A stretch of DNA of 64,000 bases from contig NJPS01000062.1 in NCBI GenBank assembly GCA_002946415.1, positions 124,001 to 188,000 of the forward strand, in the 5' to 3' direction. The notes under the pieces were generated by a model. That model was not told the origin of the DNA and ran no database searches. It worked only from the letters and a program-made list of their open reading frames with translations. Every line of letters starts with the position of its first letter. Positions within the stretch are counted from its first letter, which is position 1. This document shows positions 49,091-60,587 of the stretch, in pieces. Origin of the DNA: Rutstroemia sp. NJR-2017a BVV2. Its lineage: Eukaryota > Ascomycota > Leotiomycetes > Helotiales > Rutstroemiaceae. Position numbers and translations under genes: made by a program.

Positions 49091-49710
49091 ATCTCTCGGA
49101 GCGCCGTTATCGTTCCTATCTAGGCAGTTGAATGATGAATCTGGTTGATAGCATTTTTGGGACTGGAAATTTTTGAATCGCTGTCTGGAATGGCGAGTCG
49201 ATGAATGAGTTGGGAAAATTAGGTTTTTATGGACTTCATGTCACTTTCTTGTAAATACTATGTACATTATCATCATACATATATATCGTTTGAACAAAAT
49301 TTTTTGTTCGCTATTTAGATCTTCGTGGTGATTGTAGTATGTAAATGCCTTGTGACCATGTTTAGAGGAACATGTCTCTTCCCCTTGAAGCAATAGATAA
49401 ATGCCTGACCAGGTGCAAATGAATAATCTCCAGAGTTTGGGTAGTATTTAAATAGTTTATTGACATTATTCCTTGTCACAGAGGAGCTGCGATTTCATCT
49501 CTCGCTCTTTGCTATGAAGTCTTGTGAAAGACTAGGACAGCATTTAGCTGAACGGGTGAGGACAGCGAGAGTCAATGACCAAAATCCTATCGTACAATTT
49601 CACAAGCCTGTCAGAATTCATGCTTGAGGTTCGCCACAGATACTATACACACGTTTACAATCGATCAAACTTGCTTTTATCACCAGCAAGGCAGCACCCA
49701 GCCCACCAAC
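49091..49710. other. convergent 3' spacer
   Basis: AT-rich sequence lies between the AA9 and sls1 stop codons. No feature is seen. Confidence 0.5.
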
Positions 49711-52695
49711 TCATTTCCCTTCATCCTCTTCCTCATGCTCTTTCGCAGAAGTTGTTTCTTCGACCTTCGCAGTCCCATCCTCATTCGTCGCAAGTTCACC
49801 CTTGAGCTTGCGCTGCCACTCCTGATCATTCCTACCAACTGTTCGTTTATCATAAATCTCGCTTGGTCTGTATGGCCAGAACTTGAATCGTCCATGCCGC
49901 CTCGCAGTGTTTGAGGAGAACGACAGTCCTACAATATCCTTCTCTGCCTTATCAGGCACTCTTGCGACAAGAACCGTATTAGACCCCACAATATCAACCA
50001 ATTTGTAGGCACTCTGCATAAATTCTTCTTCATACGCAGGCTGCTGATCTGTTCTTATGGGCAATAAACGTAATTCCGATCCAGATCCGCCAGCTTTTCC
50101 ACCTTCAATAGTTGTGTAAGTAGTCTCCCATCCATCGAAATCGAAAGCCATAGTATTCCTATACTCTAGGCCAGCAAACAGATAATCGACAGGGAAGAGC
50201 TTATGACCTTCAAAGCGGCCCTGCGGATCGATAAGTGATCGCGCACCCGGTGAACAGATGTGGTCTGCCATAGGAATTATTAGCGACGCCGGTGTTTCCA
50301 AAGGCCGATCGCTGGCAAGATCTAGATTGCATTTCCCTACGAAAGATTCAATGCTTGGAGAGAATTGGCGATCTTCTAAAGGACCATGAAATGGTATCAT
50401 GTAAGATGACACCCTGTGCTGGAAACGAAGATCATACTTAGACTGCGGGAGCATTAGATCGGAGGTATCGGCGGATGTGATGGCTCTGACATCACGAAGT
50501 TTTGCTTGACGATATTTGAAATTGATGGAGAACCTCATCTCGATCAGTGGGAATGCGGTCAACGCTTTCGCACCAATTAAACCACCATCTGTTTGCTCGG
50601 CCCAAGGATTGGGTTTAAATCTCATTATCAGTGTTTCGAAAGGCCTGAATGTTAAAAGGGGTGCATCGCGCAATGCACGAAAGATGCTGGAGATATCAGA
50701 AGAAAAAGTGTGAAGTACTTCGGGCCTAGATGTAGCGCTTAGTTCCCTCGGCACAAAAGTGTTGTCACTTGTAAAGCCATGCAAGACACGCCCAGCAACA
50801 GCAGAAGTTTCAATAGAGCCATCCCCTGACCACGCCACTTCTGTATCCCACGAAGCTTCCACTTCGTCCGTCTTAGAGGTAGGACTTCGTTGTCGAGAAC
50901 CGGATGTTATATCTTGCATCTCATCTGAATCTCTGATAGGGGCGTCATGGTGAGCCAAAATGGTCGACTGAGCCGGGGACTGGTCTTTTGAGGCCTGTGG
51001 TGTCTCATTTGATCTCTTTTTCGCATTAAGGGAATCTTGCTTGGGCTTCTTAGAGGTCTGGTCATCCGCCTCCTCCTTTGCGATCGGCACAGTCCATCGA
51101 TGCCATTTTTGCATTCTTTGATGCCAAGGAAGGCCCTTTAATCCCTCTTGCTTGATGAAAGCTCCTTTTTGATCTTCTAAAGGAGCTTTGTATTCTATTC
51201 TCAGAGACTCGCGGTCTGCAAGAGGGGAAGAACTAAGCAGTAATCTTCGCGCAACTTCATGCTTCGTTGATGTTTGGGTCGGCGCATCGAATTCAATATT
51301 TGAAATAATCACCTGTGACTTCATTAGAGAGATATATGAATGTGGGTGAGTGGAATGACTAGCCTGTGGTTGCCCTTTGTAGTCAGATTTTTCAATCTCC
51401 GTATTTGTTAGTTGACCAATAGTTCTCAGGATCAACTCGCTGCTATGCCTTTTCTCTAATTTTTTATCTTTGGTTTTTGGAAAAATAGGTCTTAACAGTA
51501 GCGACGTTCGAGAAATGTGTCGCAACGCATCTTCGATTTCCGCCACAATCAGAGCTGCCTTTTCTCGGTTCGATGTTATGCGCACAACGTCCCGTTTTCG
51601 GAACACTTCAATCTTTTCAACCTTACTGAAGATATAGTTGGCACTGATCGATTTCAGGAAGCCTTGTTCTGCAGGGGAAGTTCTGTTAGCCTTTGGGAGA
51701 GAAAAAGCCATGACTATTCACTTACTGACCAAGAGCTCAAGCTCTGCCGGATTGAATTGAACCTCAGCTTGACCAATGCCCTCCTCTATCTCGGGCACAC
51801 CAACTTTCCAACACTGCCTAATTATCTCAAGAGCAGAGATCTGCTTAGAAGTGAAGGATGGTGTAGAATACCCAATCAAAGGACTCTCTTTAAGAAGCTC
51901 CGTTGGCCCAAAGGTTTCCGGCACCCATGCTGACACTCGCACGATACCATTGGTATTGATTAGATCTGGAGCTAGTGATGGTAGTATTTTGGTCCTGCCT
52001 TCGAATGCCCTGAGATATTGGCGCATCTGGCCATATGTAAAACCGCCTTCCATGACTTGAACGAGATCGATGAGATTGGCCCAGCTCACCGAGTTCCCTT
52101 CCGTTGCAGGCCGGAAATCATTTATATTGGAAAAGATCTCATTGTTTGAGACAATGCCCCGCTCGCTTTGAAGTTTTTCAAGAATGTCTATGTTTACTGG
52201 TGGTTGCGCTACTTCGGTATTCTTTTTTTCGGACAGAAATGAAGTAAACTTAGCATCTCGAAGAACAATGACCTCTGCATTTTTACCCAGCGATTTCACA
52301 TCCAGAGCTTCACTTGTTTCCCATTGTCCATTTTCCTTCCCTCCTAGAAGGCGGCCCAAAGGCCGTTTCCAGCCTGCACTTCTCGGAAGGGTACGATAAT
52401 TCTTTCTCTTATGTGTTTGTGAGGTGAAATTCTCTTCTGGATCCCACGCATTACTTCTGCTGAAAGGTTTAGAGACTCTCTCACTCTGCGTGCCCAGTTG
52501 ATCATCTGCCTGTGCGCTCGAGGTATCATCTGCTTGTGTGCTCGAGGTATCGTCTGCTTGTGTGCTCGAGGAATCATCTGCTGCTGCGGAGCGGGTGCTG
52601 ATCGTTCGACATAGAAGAGAAGGTATTGGTCGTTGACCCAAACGTATCTGACATCTTAAGCAGACAGTCAGACCAGAAACTGGCCTACGAATCAT
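49711..52695 (-). CDS. sls1: Sls1-like mitochondrial inner-membrane gene-expression factor
   Basis: A 975-residue mitochondrial protein related to fungal Sls1, an inner-membrane-associated factor that coordinates transcription and translation of mitochondrial genes. Two exons, 52695-51726 and 51668-49711, are joined across a 57-bp intron with GTAAGT, GCTAACA and CTGCAG signals, giving LELLVKQGFLKSISANYIF. The N-terminus is a basic presequence (MIRRPVSGLTVCLRCQIRLG...RTISTRSA). Then comes an acidic repeat of ADDTSSTQ units, and a conserved region with NIDILEKLQ, INDFRPATEG and WANLIDLVQVMEGGFTYGQMRQYLRAF. The second exon has KVEKIEVFRKRDVVRITSN and a C-terminal part with FRFSINFKYRQ-like and FKFWPYRPSEIYDKRTVG. 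The ATG at 51711 lies inside the intron and is not a separate gene start. Assignment rests on overall resemblance to fungal Sls1. Confidence 0.82.
52495..52575. repeat. 24-bp coding minisatellite in sls1
   Basis: About three copies of a 24-bp unit encode ADDTSSTQ-like octapeptides just after the mitochondrial presequence. Unit variants differ by one or two bases. Length variation here would stay in frame. Confidence 0.85.
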
Positions 52696-52938
52696 CTAGG
52701 CGATTGACTAATAGTTGATGAAGGCAAAATGTTGACTTTCCCGCCCAAGAATATCTTTCTCAAAATTTGGTTGCGAAAGATCGGAAGCGGCCGACTGCAC
52801 CGCCATACGCGGGGATTTTTCCGGTCCACGCGCAAAGACGCGTCTAGATTACTGCAAGTACTTAACCACAGCTGCTACTAAGACGATTTCAAAACTTTTC
52901 TCAATATCTAGTTTCGGGAATTAGAGGTTTTCGAAAAT

Positions 52939-54100
52939 ATGCCTTCTGTTGCCCGCAGAGGTCGTCAGGTGGTGAGTTTAGGTTCAAAAGTGTTGGCCCA
53001 CACACTACCCCGCGTCCACTCCGGGCAGCTAATACGCAGCAGCAAATTAGAGAAGATGATGAATCTGAAGAGGAATCGTCTCACAACACTCAGTCTCGTC
53101 GTCGCGCATTGTCGGAAAACAGCGAAGAGGATGGAGAGGAAGAGAACGAGGGCATAGATCGAAGCGGGGAAGATTCTCAAGATCAAGTGGTGAAGAAATT
53201 GGTTAGATATGCTTTGGCATGCGAATTTCAACGATTACCAATTACGAGGACTGGCATTAAGGAAAAGGGTATGTAGATTCGACTTTCAAAGCTGCTGCGA
53301 TGACTGACAAGACAAGTCCTTGGTCAGCAGAGACAACCATTCAAATTCGTATTCGACTCTACACAAGAAGTTTTGAGAGGAAAATTTGGAATGGAGTTGG
53401 TTGAACTGCCGGTGAGGGAAAATGTGACTGTCAAGGGCAGATTGAGTAAGCCAATGTATTATGGGTTCTTCTTGCAAGCTAATTGTTTGTAGAGGATGCA
53501 AACAAGAAAAATAAAACCACGAAATCATCCGCCTACATTTTAACGAGTATCCTCCCTTCTAAATACCGAACACCTACCATCCTTCAACCGTCCAAAGTTG
53601 TTAGTCAATGGGAGGAAGCCACATATATTGGGTTTTACACAACAGTTGTTTCCATCATCATGTTGAGCCCTGATGGGACAATATCTGACAGCAAATTTAC
53701 ATCAATTTTGAGAAAGCTTGAGGCGGACGAAAATTTGCCCATAGACAAGACAGCTCTCGTCGTTAAGAAAATGCTACAACAGAACTACATCAGCAAAACT
53801 GTAGAGAAGACAGCTGATGAGGAAATAATTGAATGGCGAGTAGGACCAAGAGGCAAGGTCGAAATAGGCACAAGAAGTGTCCAAGGACTAGTGAGAGAGA
53901 TTTACGGAGAAAATGCCCCGGAAGATCTTGAGAAAAGATTAGATCGCAGTTTGGGGTTAGGGAAAAGAAAGAGTGAAGAAGATAGGGAAGGGAATGAAGG
54001 GCATGATGCTTTGAGCTCAAACGGAACAAGCTCCAAGAGTGCGGCCAAAAAGCAACGCAGTCGAAGAGCAGCAGAAGAGGAAGACAGTCAGGACGATTGA
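52939..54100 (+). CDS. nse3: Nse3-like MAGE-domain subunit of the Smc5/6 complex
   Basis: A MAGE-domain protein matching fungal Nse3, which pairs with the ubiquitin ligase Nse1 inside the Smc5/6 DNA-repair complex. The frame is open from ATG 52939 (MPSVARRGRQ); a first intron somewhere between about 52969 and 53040 (GTGAGT donor, GCAG acceptors) leads to the acidic stretch REDDESEEESSHNTQSRRR. Later exons are firm: one ends at 53268, then 53317-53445 and 53493-54100. The domain reads VVKKLVRYALACEFQRLPI, KEKVLGQQRQPFKFVFDSTQ, VLRGKFGMELVELP, SSAYILTSILP and the hallmark FYTTVVSIIMLSPDGTISD. The winged-helix continuation is ENLPIDKTALVVKKMLQQNYI. The C-terminal tail (KRKSEEDREG...KKQRSRRAA) is basic and likely nuclear. 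Only the exact first exon is uncertain. Confidence 0.88.
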
Positions 54101-54755
54101 CATATTAAGCGATATTTTGGAGCTTCTTTTGGGTTGTTCACGGTGCTTCTTGAGTCTGGGTGTCGCATGGTGTTTCTGGTGTCAATATGGTGTTTGGAAT
54201 GATGAATTTTGTGTTGTATAACTACTGAAGGCTTTGGGGGCTAGGCTAATATTATAATATAATATTAGAACGTGCTTGCGCGGGTTGGACGGTTCAATTC
54301 TATATGTACTAGCTTGGACCGTCATACAGGCTTACATACAGAACAGCGCCTCAACTTGCATGCGATGTAGATGTGAATCAAATAGGATAACATTTTAAAA
54401 TGAGGATAGAAAGCACCATCAAATGATTATCTTGCCGGCCCGAAGCCCAATGCGCCCGGCAAGGAATATATGCCCAAAGTGATGAGTAGTTGAATCTATG
54501 AAGCCAGTGCTAGACCAAACTGCATTTCCGCCTTCCTTCAAAGTACAATAGGGAGTTGTCGAAACATGCGACATCGGATTCTGATGCCGTAAATCCTCAT
54601 TATTCTGATTATCGAAGGTATAGCGTGTGAATGTCAGACCTAACATTCATTCTATGTCCAGCGCCACGAACGCCTTTGGGTATGATCCCGAAGCAAGAGA
54701 ATTGCCTTCTCATAAATCTCCACATTCTGCTGTGCACCTCAGAAGTCCCTTGCGC
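54101..54755. other. convergent 3' spacer
   Basis: This is AT-rich sequence with a TATTATAATATAATATTA-like palindromic stretch near 54250. No gene is seen. Confidence 0.45.
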
Positions 54756-55192
54756 TCAATCTTGTACCTCCGGCGGCTTTCCGACGGGTTGTATCATCTT
54801 CTGCAAAACGGTCAGAACCCGTAATAAACTCGAATGTCTTTCCTATTCAGACGTACCTCAATCATCATGCTCCTAACCATTTCCCGCGGCATTCCCATTC
54901 CAATGGCCATGTAACTTAGTAAAGGCGGATGTCCAACAAAAGAAGCATAGCTGTCTCTTTGAATGTTGCTTGTGAATTCAAACTTTGTCGTATCGGCATG
55001 TCCTGTCCCAACATATCTGTTTTGAAGTTGTTCGAGTTGCTGTTGCGCGCGTAGTTTGTCCGCCTAAGCAATAATGTTAGCAGCAGACTCTAAGAATACC
55101 ATGTGAACGATTATCTTGAAGGTATTATTCTGATCGCAATTGATACTGAAATCGCATTGTGTAGATCCGAGGAAATATGTATTACTTACCAT
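54756..55192 (-). CDS. ysf3: splicing factor 3B subunit 5 (Ysf3/SF3b10)
   Basis: An 84-residue core subunit of the U2 snRNP SF3b complex, which helps recognise the intron branch site. It has three exons: 55192-55190 (only the ATG), 55063-54857 and 54800-54756. Reading across gives ADKLRAQQQLEQLQNRYVG, TGHADTTKFEFTSN, IQRDSYASFVGHPPLLSYM, MPREMVRSMMIEKM and IQPVGKPP, collinear with human and fungal SF3B5. Length is close to the usual 85 or so. Donors are GTAAGT directly after the start codon and GTACGT; acceptors are TTAG and TGCAG. The gene is easily missed because its coding parts are short and its start codon stands alone. Confidence 0.95.
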
Positions 55193-55635
55193 TTTGTGGT
55201 TGTTTACAATGCAGCTTTCTTGTTGCTACAATTTCCAAAGGCTTAAGAGATTCCTAGCCAAGACCCCGGGGGTTTGTTCTTCCGACCGTACATCATCACA
55301 CTAGTACCTGCGCCACTCCAACTCAGATAACTTTCAACAACATTAGAACTACCCAGTAAAAGTACTGCGACTTCTTTCACTAGTATTGTAGACTCCTACA
55401 AACAATTCTCCTATTATCAGATGACGTAGGCGCCATTGTAACTGTGGTTATCATATGCGAATCGGAGAAGGCAGGGCCGTTAATTATGGAGTAAGTCCCT
55501 AGGTCAACCTACCCAAAGTTTCCACGTGATTAGAAGCTGGTATCACGCTGCTGTCACGTGTATTAAGCGTAACCTCAAGCAGCTTTAACACCAACATTCC
55601 CGGCGTTGAAAGAAATTATACCTTCCTGTTGTATT
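55193..55635. other. divergent promoter between ysf3 and the cysteine-rich gene
   Basis: This compact region is shared by two divergent genes. It contains two CACGTG-like words (CCACGTGAT near 55523 and TCACGTGTA near 55553), E-box-type sites common in fungal promoters. Confidence 0.4.
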
Positions 55636-57039
55636 ATGTGTGCTGACTTCGAAGTGATAGGGGTACCAGATTCGAACTAAGACCCACAGGTCCAGTCTAC
55701 CCACTCCCTTTCGACCAGAGACTCGCTCAAGGTGATAATTATCGCAAGGACAAAGAGATCCTCGAGAAAACACTGCAAAGCATCCATAACTTTTATAAAA
55801 CACCATATGCTAGTGCGCATACTGGCGAGCATCTCGATTGCGAACGATGCATTGGCTTGAAACGTCAGGTTAAGCAAGCCTACCGAGAATGGTACCTTTC
55901 CGAAGAGCCGGATCGCTGGTACTCGAGGTTATTCGACTACAGAACAGAGCTACAAGCCATGTTCGAAAAGCCAGATGAGTACGGCCTTGCTGCTATCCAC
56001 CAAAGAGCAGATACAGAACTTCGCTCTCATCTGAAAAGGGATATTTGTGCTCATGCACCAGGCGACACAGACGAAGTTACAGGATACAAGCTAATTGCCG
56101 CTCGGGAGCTAGATGAAGGGAAACCTATCCCTGAGGTTCTCGGAGCTTATCTTGAAAACCAGTTTAAATCCTGTCCTAGTTCCGATCTTGTGGACTTCAT
56201 TCGTGAACTCAATGCGACCACAAGCGACGAGGAGAGGATACCTATCTACATTAGGTTTTACTGTGCAGATTTGTGGGCGGATAGTAGTAATATCAAGAAT
56301 TTCAAGGCGAAATATTCACGTATGTTTGAGCAAGGCATACCCCACGACACAGTTGTTGCAGCTATGAGGAAGGAGATCTCAGCCTCGCGAGAAGTTGAGA
56401 TCTCCGATTTGCAACGTCGTCTTAACGAACTCAATCTCGCACAATCTGCACATCTGAAGGCAAAGGCTAAGAAAGCCGAAAAGGATCAAATGAAAGATCA
56501 GCGAAACATGAGTCTCGTTGAGATCGGTAAAGCAGTATGCGCTTATGATGAGTGCTCCAAGGATATCGACTTAGGAGTGGGTGATGAAGTTGTCCAATGT
56601 GTAGTGTGCGATTGGATTGATGGATTCATCACTGGGGAGAAGAACTTCTACTACTGCTCTCCTGAGCATGCTCAAATGGATCATGTAACTACTGTTTATC
56701 CTATCATTGTATTTTGCTGACATTTCATAGGAGAATCATAACCTGGCCGTTCACTCCTGCATCGCTACACAGACCAATTCTTGTATCAATGAACCTTTTC
56801 CTGGACCACCAGAATCTTTTGAAGCAAGCGGTTTATGTGGGGACTGTATTTATCGTGGGCGAAAAGCATTCTACTGCAGCCAGGAATGCTACACGAGCAA
56901 TCTTGGAGCCCATCGTCAGGAATACCACCCCATGGATGAGGGCCAAGGACAAGAGTTCTTGGAGCTTTTCAGGGTGCCAGAGGACCTGCATGTGGTTACC
57001 GAGAATGGGTTCGAGGATGTTGAAATGAAGGAGGGCTAG
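55636..57039 (+). CDS. cysteine-rich protein of unknown function with MYND-like C-terminal finger
   Basis: I do not recognise a named family. The best model has 435 residues: exon 1 is just ATG plus one base (55636-55639), then 55690-56684 and 56731-57039; both introns have canonical ends. The long middle part is soluble and helical, with DCERCIG near the N-terminus, LIAARELDEGKPIPEVLGAYLENQF and a predicted coiled stretch (ISDLQRRLNELNLAQ...KAKAKKAEKD). Near the C-terminus come paired cysteine clusters: CSKDIDLG...VVQCVVCDW...YYCSPEH, then LCGDCIYRGRKAFYCSQECYTSNLGAH. The latter has the C-x2-C...YCS-x2-C pattern of MYND-type zinc fingers, which bind proteins. It sits divergent from ysf3 in a housekeeping block, which suggests a conserved gene. 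The start is tentative; coding from 55690 is solid. Confidence 0.75.
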
Positions 57040-57674
57040 TTTGGGAGATTGGTTGATATGGTATGCCTCCTGTAGAGGTTAATAATCATACCTTGGTCGT
57101 GATGCACTTGGATTCTTTCCGAATTCGTGATTGTATGAGTCAATGATATTGTGGTTAGTAAGGCCAAAGAATGAAGTGACGACGCATGTTGGATAGTTCT
57201 TCATCGTCCATTTTATTCATCTCGCAAGTTTTGTATGGGAACCCTTGTGAATCTTCTTCAGCTTCTGGAGAAATGCAGTAGTATATATGATAACACGGGA
57301 TCCCTTCTTCATGCCTCTAGTCAGTCTATAGTCAACTTGTGCTATTTCAGGATGCCGTCGGGCTTCTTGAGTGTCCTACATAATTATTAAACATATTCGG
57401 ATTCATTTCTCGATCTTTTCCGATCCTGTGTAACGTCGGCAAATATGTCAAGCGTTTAACTTCTCCTATACCTTATTTGAATCACAATCAGGAGCTCAAC
57501 CAATTCCGTAAGTCTTTGACAGCCGACGAAAAATATTCGTCTATACATTCAATTGCTGACAAACTACATCAAAGGAACAGGCCAAACAAAACAAAATAAA
57601 ACAAGAGAAACTAGCTTCACTAATAACAAAAAGAAACCAACCACAAGCTTCGAGACCACCAGACCATCTATAAC
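57040..57674. other. convergent 3' spacer
   Basis: No gene is recognised. A long A-rich frame near 57590-57650 encodes only Lys/Thr-rich low-complexity sequence. Confidence 0.5.
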
Positions 57675-58166
57675 TTATTCTGTCCCATTCTGTTCGCAGG
57701 TTCCATACTGCATTTCCCCTGAAATTTGCATTCCCACGGACTGCTGAACACTACCACAATCGCATCCATCACGTTCGCAGTCATATAGATTGACACAAGT
57801 AGCTTGGTCAAAAATGTGCTGATCACCCTTTTTTCCGCCCACATATGAAACTTTCCAGTTGATGCTAGCCGACGCCTAAGGGGGAAGTGCGTTTCCAATG
57901 ACCGCCCAATCACTGCAGCGGTGGTATGGGTCGTTGCCATGCGTGTACGTCCCCGTAGCCCCCTTACAAGTTGCGACGATGTCATCTAGAACCTCCTAGT
58001 GTAGGTTGTATAACGCGGGAATTTCGTCTGGGTCTCCGTGCAATTCAGTGTAGCGGGGGTGGTCAATGCCGCAACCATTATGGCAGCCCAGGCTTGCGCT
58101 TTCCAGAGGTGCGGAAACTGCAAGTAGTCCAGCGATGAGGGACAGGTAGGCGGAGTTGGAAAGCAT
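57675..58166 (-). pseudogene. small cysteine-rich secreted protein with two in-frame TAG stops
   Basis: One reading frame of 164 codons, from ATG 58166 to TAA at 57675-57677, encodes a secreted-type protein. It has a signal peptide (MLSNSAYLSLIAGLLAVSAPLESA) and a mature part with nine cysteines, including GCHNGCG, YHRCSDW and a CERDGCDCG cluster. The frame is interrupted twice by TAG, at 57996-57998 and 57876-57878, yet the sequence between and after the stops keeps the same frame and a protein-like composition. No GT-AG intron would skip either codon. Both TAGs could come from CAG by a single C-to-T change, as repeat-induced point mutation tends to produce. Size and cysteine content resemble secreted effectors or defence proteins of plant-associated fungi; no family match is recognised. 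Stop-codon readthrough is the less likely alternative. Confidence 0.65.
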
Positions 58167-60587
58167 GATGACGAAGCAGCGGTATGGATCTGGATATGGT
58201 GGAAGTTTCTAGAAAGGGAATAAATGCGAGAAGTTGTGGACTGAATGAACAATAATGAATTAATGATAGTTTTGCGGATATGCTAGTGGAACTGAAGGAG
58301 AATAGGTGTGAAGTGAATCGAGATGTGAATGTTTAGATGAATGCGATGATGGGAAAAAGCTTGAGTAGAGCTCGCATCTTCAATCAACTACTTATACTTC
58401 ATCGCGATGAGTTCAAAGGCACCTCTCGCTCCAAAAACAGGCGAAAGAGCGTTGGTATTCCTGTAATCCTCTAGGATGACGGTTGCTGTCCTTCTCACTC
58501 GACTAGAAGATAATAGAATAGTACACTAAACGACGGCATACATGGTGGCATGATGGTGCTCTGTAAGTTAGGCGATACCAAGCTGACTGTTCCGTCCCAC
58601 AACTGGATCTGCCAAGAAATGCACAGCGCGGACCTTCCCTTGAACGTTCATTGGGAACCATATCTGGGATCAACTTCAAAGAGATACAAGGGGAGGAACG
58701 GGGGGAGGGAGGCTCAGGGAGTCCTTGGGATTGAGCTTAGGTTCAAACATCATGTTGAACCCAGTGTGAATAGATGCAGTTCTTTGTCCTGCTGTATCTT
58801 TCTTGCAATGCTATTCAGGCATAGTATCATAGTGTTAGTGTGGCGTAAAAGAGTATATTCGGAGTCTCGTGTTGTTATATAAGTTGACGAATGAAGTCAG
58901 CTTCGGAGTTGCGTCCGAACTTCAATTAAGCTTATCGCTCGTAGGAACCTTATTCATCTCCCGCTATGGCCGCGTTCGGCTTGGCGTAGAACTTTACTAA
59001 GCTCCGGTTGAGTTGATGACAGGATTGGCCGTTTCTACCATAAAAGTAACCGTCTTACTGTATCATGGTAGAAAATAGAATGTTGGAAAGTATAATTGTA
59101 TGAGTATTTCTGGTGACCAACAAAGATCCGTCGAAACAAGACTTGGAAACATTCTGGTGGACTTCCCGGCCACGGGAATACAGTTCCAACATAGACTGCT
59201 GATGGAGCTGAAAGTCGCGCTCAATCTCTCTCGCAATTGTTGCTTGCTCACTTCACTTACTCATCTCAACTTATAGCAATATACTTGGATTATTCCACTG
59301 TCCAAGGACACGTTCGTTGAGGCCATTTTCCTTCACTGGACTGTTCAGGTTAGGGAGGCACCTACTTCGTGGGAATCCCATAAAACGTCTCGACATCCCA
59401 ACCTTTCGAACCGATGCTTTCGGAGATACATTGTGAGCCTTATAAGACTCTGTTGATCTAGCATCGTGCGATCTATATTAGATGATTGCAGGGATCACTT
59501 CTAACCGCGTTAATGAATCAATCACAGTGATCGATCTCTCTTGCCAGGTCCATACACAATCTCCTGAGCTGCTGAGCTGAACCTGATGCCGGGGAGAGGA
59601 ACCTCTGTAAGCTTTGAGTGAGAAAGAACAGTTACCATAATAGCTAATTCATGATCAGCCAATGAAATGTAATTTACTGGGGCGAATGTAATCCCGCTTG
59701 GTTTTAGAGCTGAAAGGTAGTATCTCACTTGCGAGAAGGAGAAGCAGCCTCTCAAACTTTCGCACCGCCTTGCGGTTCAATATTGAAGACATTTCCAGAA
59801 TGAAAAGTCGGACCAGTAGGAATTGAGGTTCGCTCATCCGGTAGGTTTTCTCAAGAATACAAAATGTCCACCGCTATGGAACAATTTCAAGACAACCAGC
59901 GAGGGAATTGAGCAACTGCCGATTATCACGTGATTTGTCAGTTGATGATCTTGGATCGACTGGTTTTTGGAAAACCATATGCCGAAATTTGAAGCTTAAT
60001 TCAGCTGTCTCAAGCGCTCCACATTTTGATGTGGAGAAAATATCCACTATGAGCCTCTTTACGGCAAAGCCGTTGGAAAGCCGACGCTAAGCTCATGAAT
60101 ACGAGGAAATGAATACGGGCTCTCCACCTTTAGTGGATCAAAAATGAGGATCTACTTGCTTGCCGGCGAAACAATGGTTAAAGTTATTCTAGTGTATTCT
60201 ATGAACGAGAGTGTTTTATCAGATCAGGTTCTATGTTTCGTTACTTAGTCAGAACAAACTGGGGTGTTTCTATTGACTTTTGCTGCCCTAACACGTGCCC
60301 GAGTACGAAGCATAAGACATGAAGATATTGATACAAGCTCCTGCTCCATTTATAATCGTTGTATGTCTCCAGATTTCGATCTTAGCTTCCGAGGCGGCCG
60401 ATGGGCTATACGATCCGCCCCAGTTATAGGGGTCTTTCTTGTATATATAGACTTGAAAAGTTACTCGAATTCAATAATCATTCAAAGCATCAATCAAATC
60501 ATCACTACCAGCTTCCAACCTGAGCAACACTTAATTCCACCAACAAACCCAACTATTTCATCAATTCTACAACTTCCTTACCTCAAA
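58167..60587. other. intergenic region
   Basis: About 2.4 kb without a recognisable gene. Short frames on both strands lack motifs. The part just before 60588 is AC/CT-rich with a TATATATAG-like element near 60441, probably the PhiA-like gene's promoter and leader. Confidence 0.5.

Noticed and set aside
49680..49895. Basic open frame (MDDSSSGHTD...) on the minus strand
   Set aside because: It overlaps the sls1 3' end in another frame and has no independent support.
51711..51711. ATG at 51711 as start of a separate gene (MAFSLPKANRTS...)
   Set aside because: It lies inside an intron with ideal splice signals; splicing joins the two parts into one Sls1 protein.
55660..55690. GTTCGAATC-like tRNA T-loop word on the minus strand
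   Set aside because: The stem does not pair fully and no acceptor or anticodon arm can be drawn; it lies in an intron of a coding gene.
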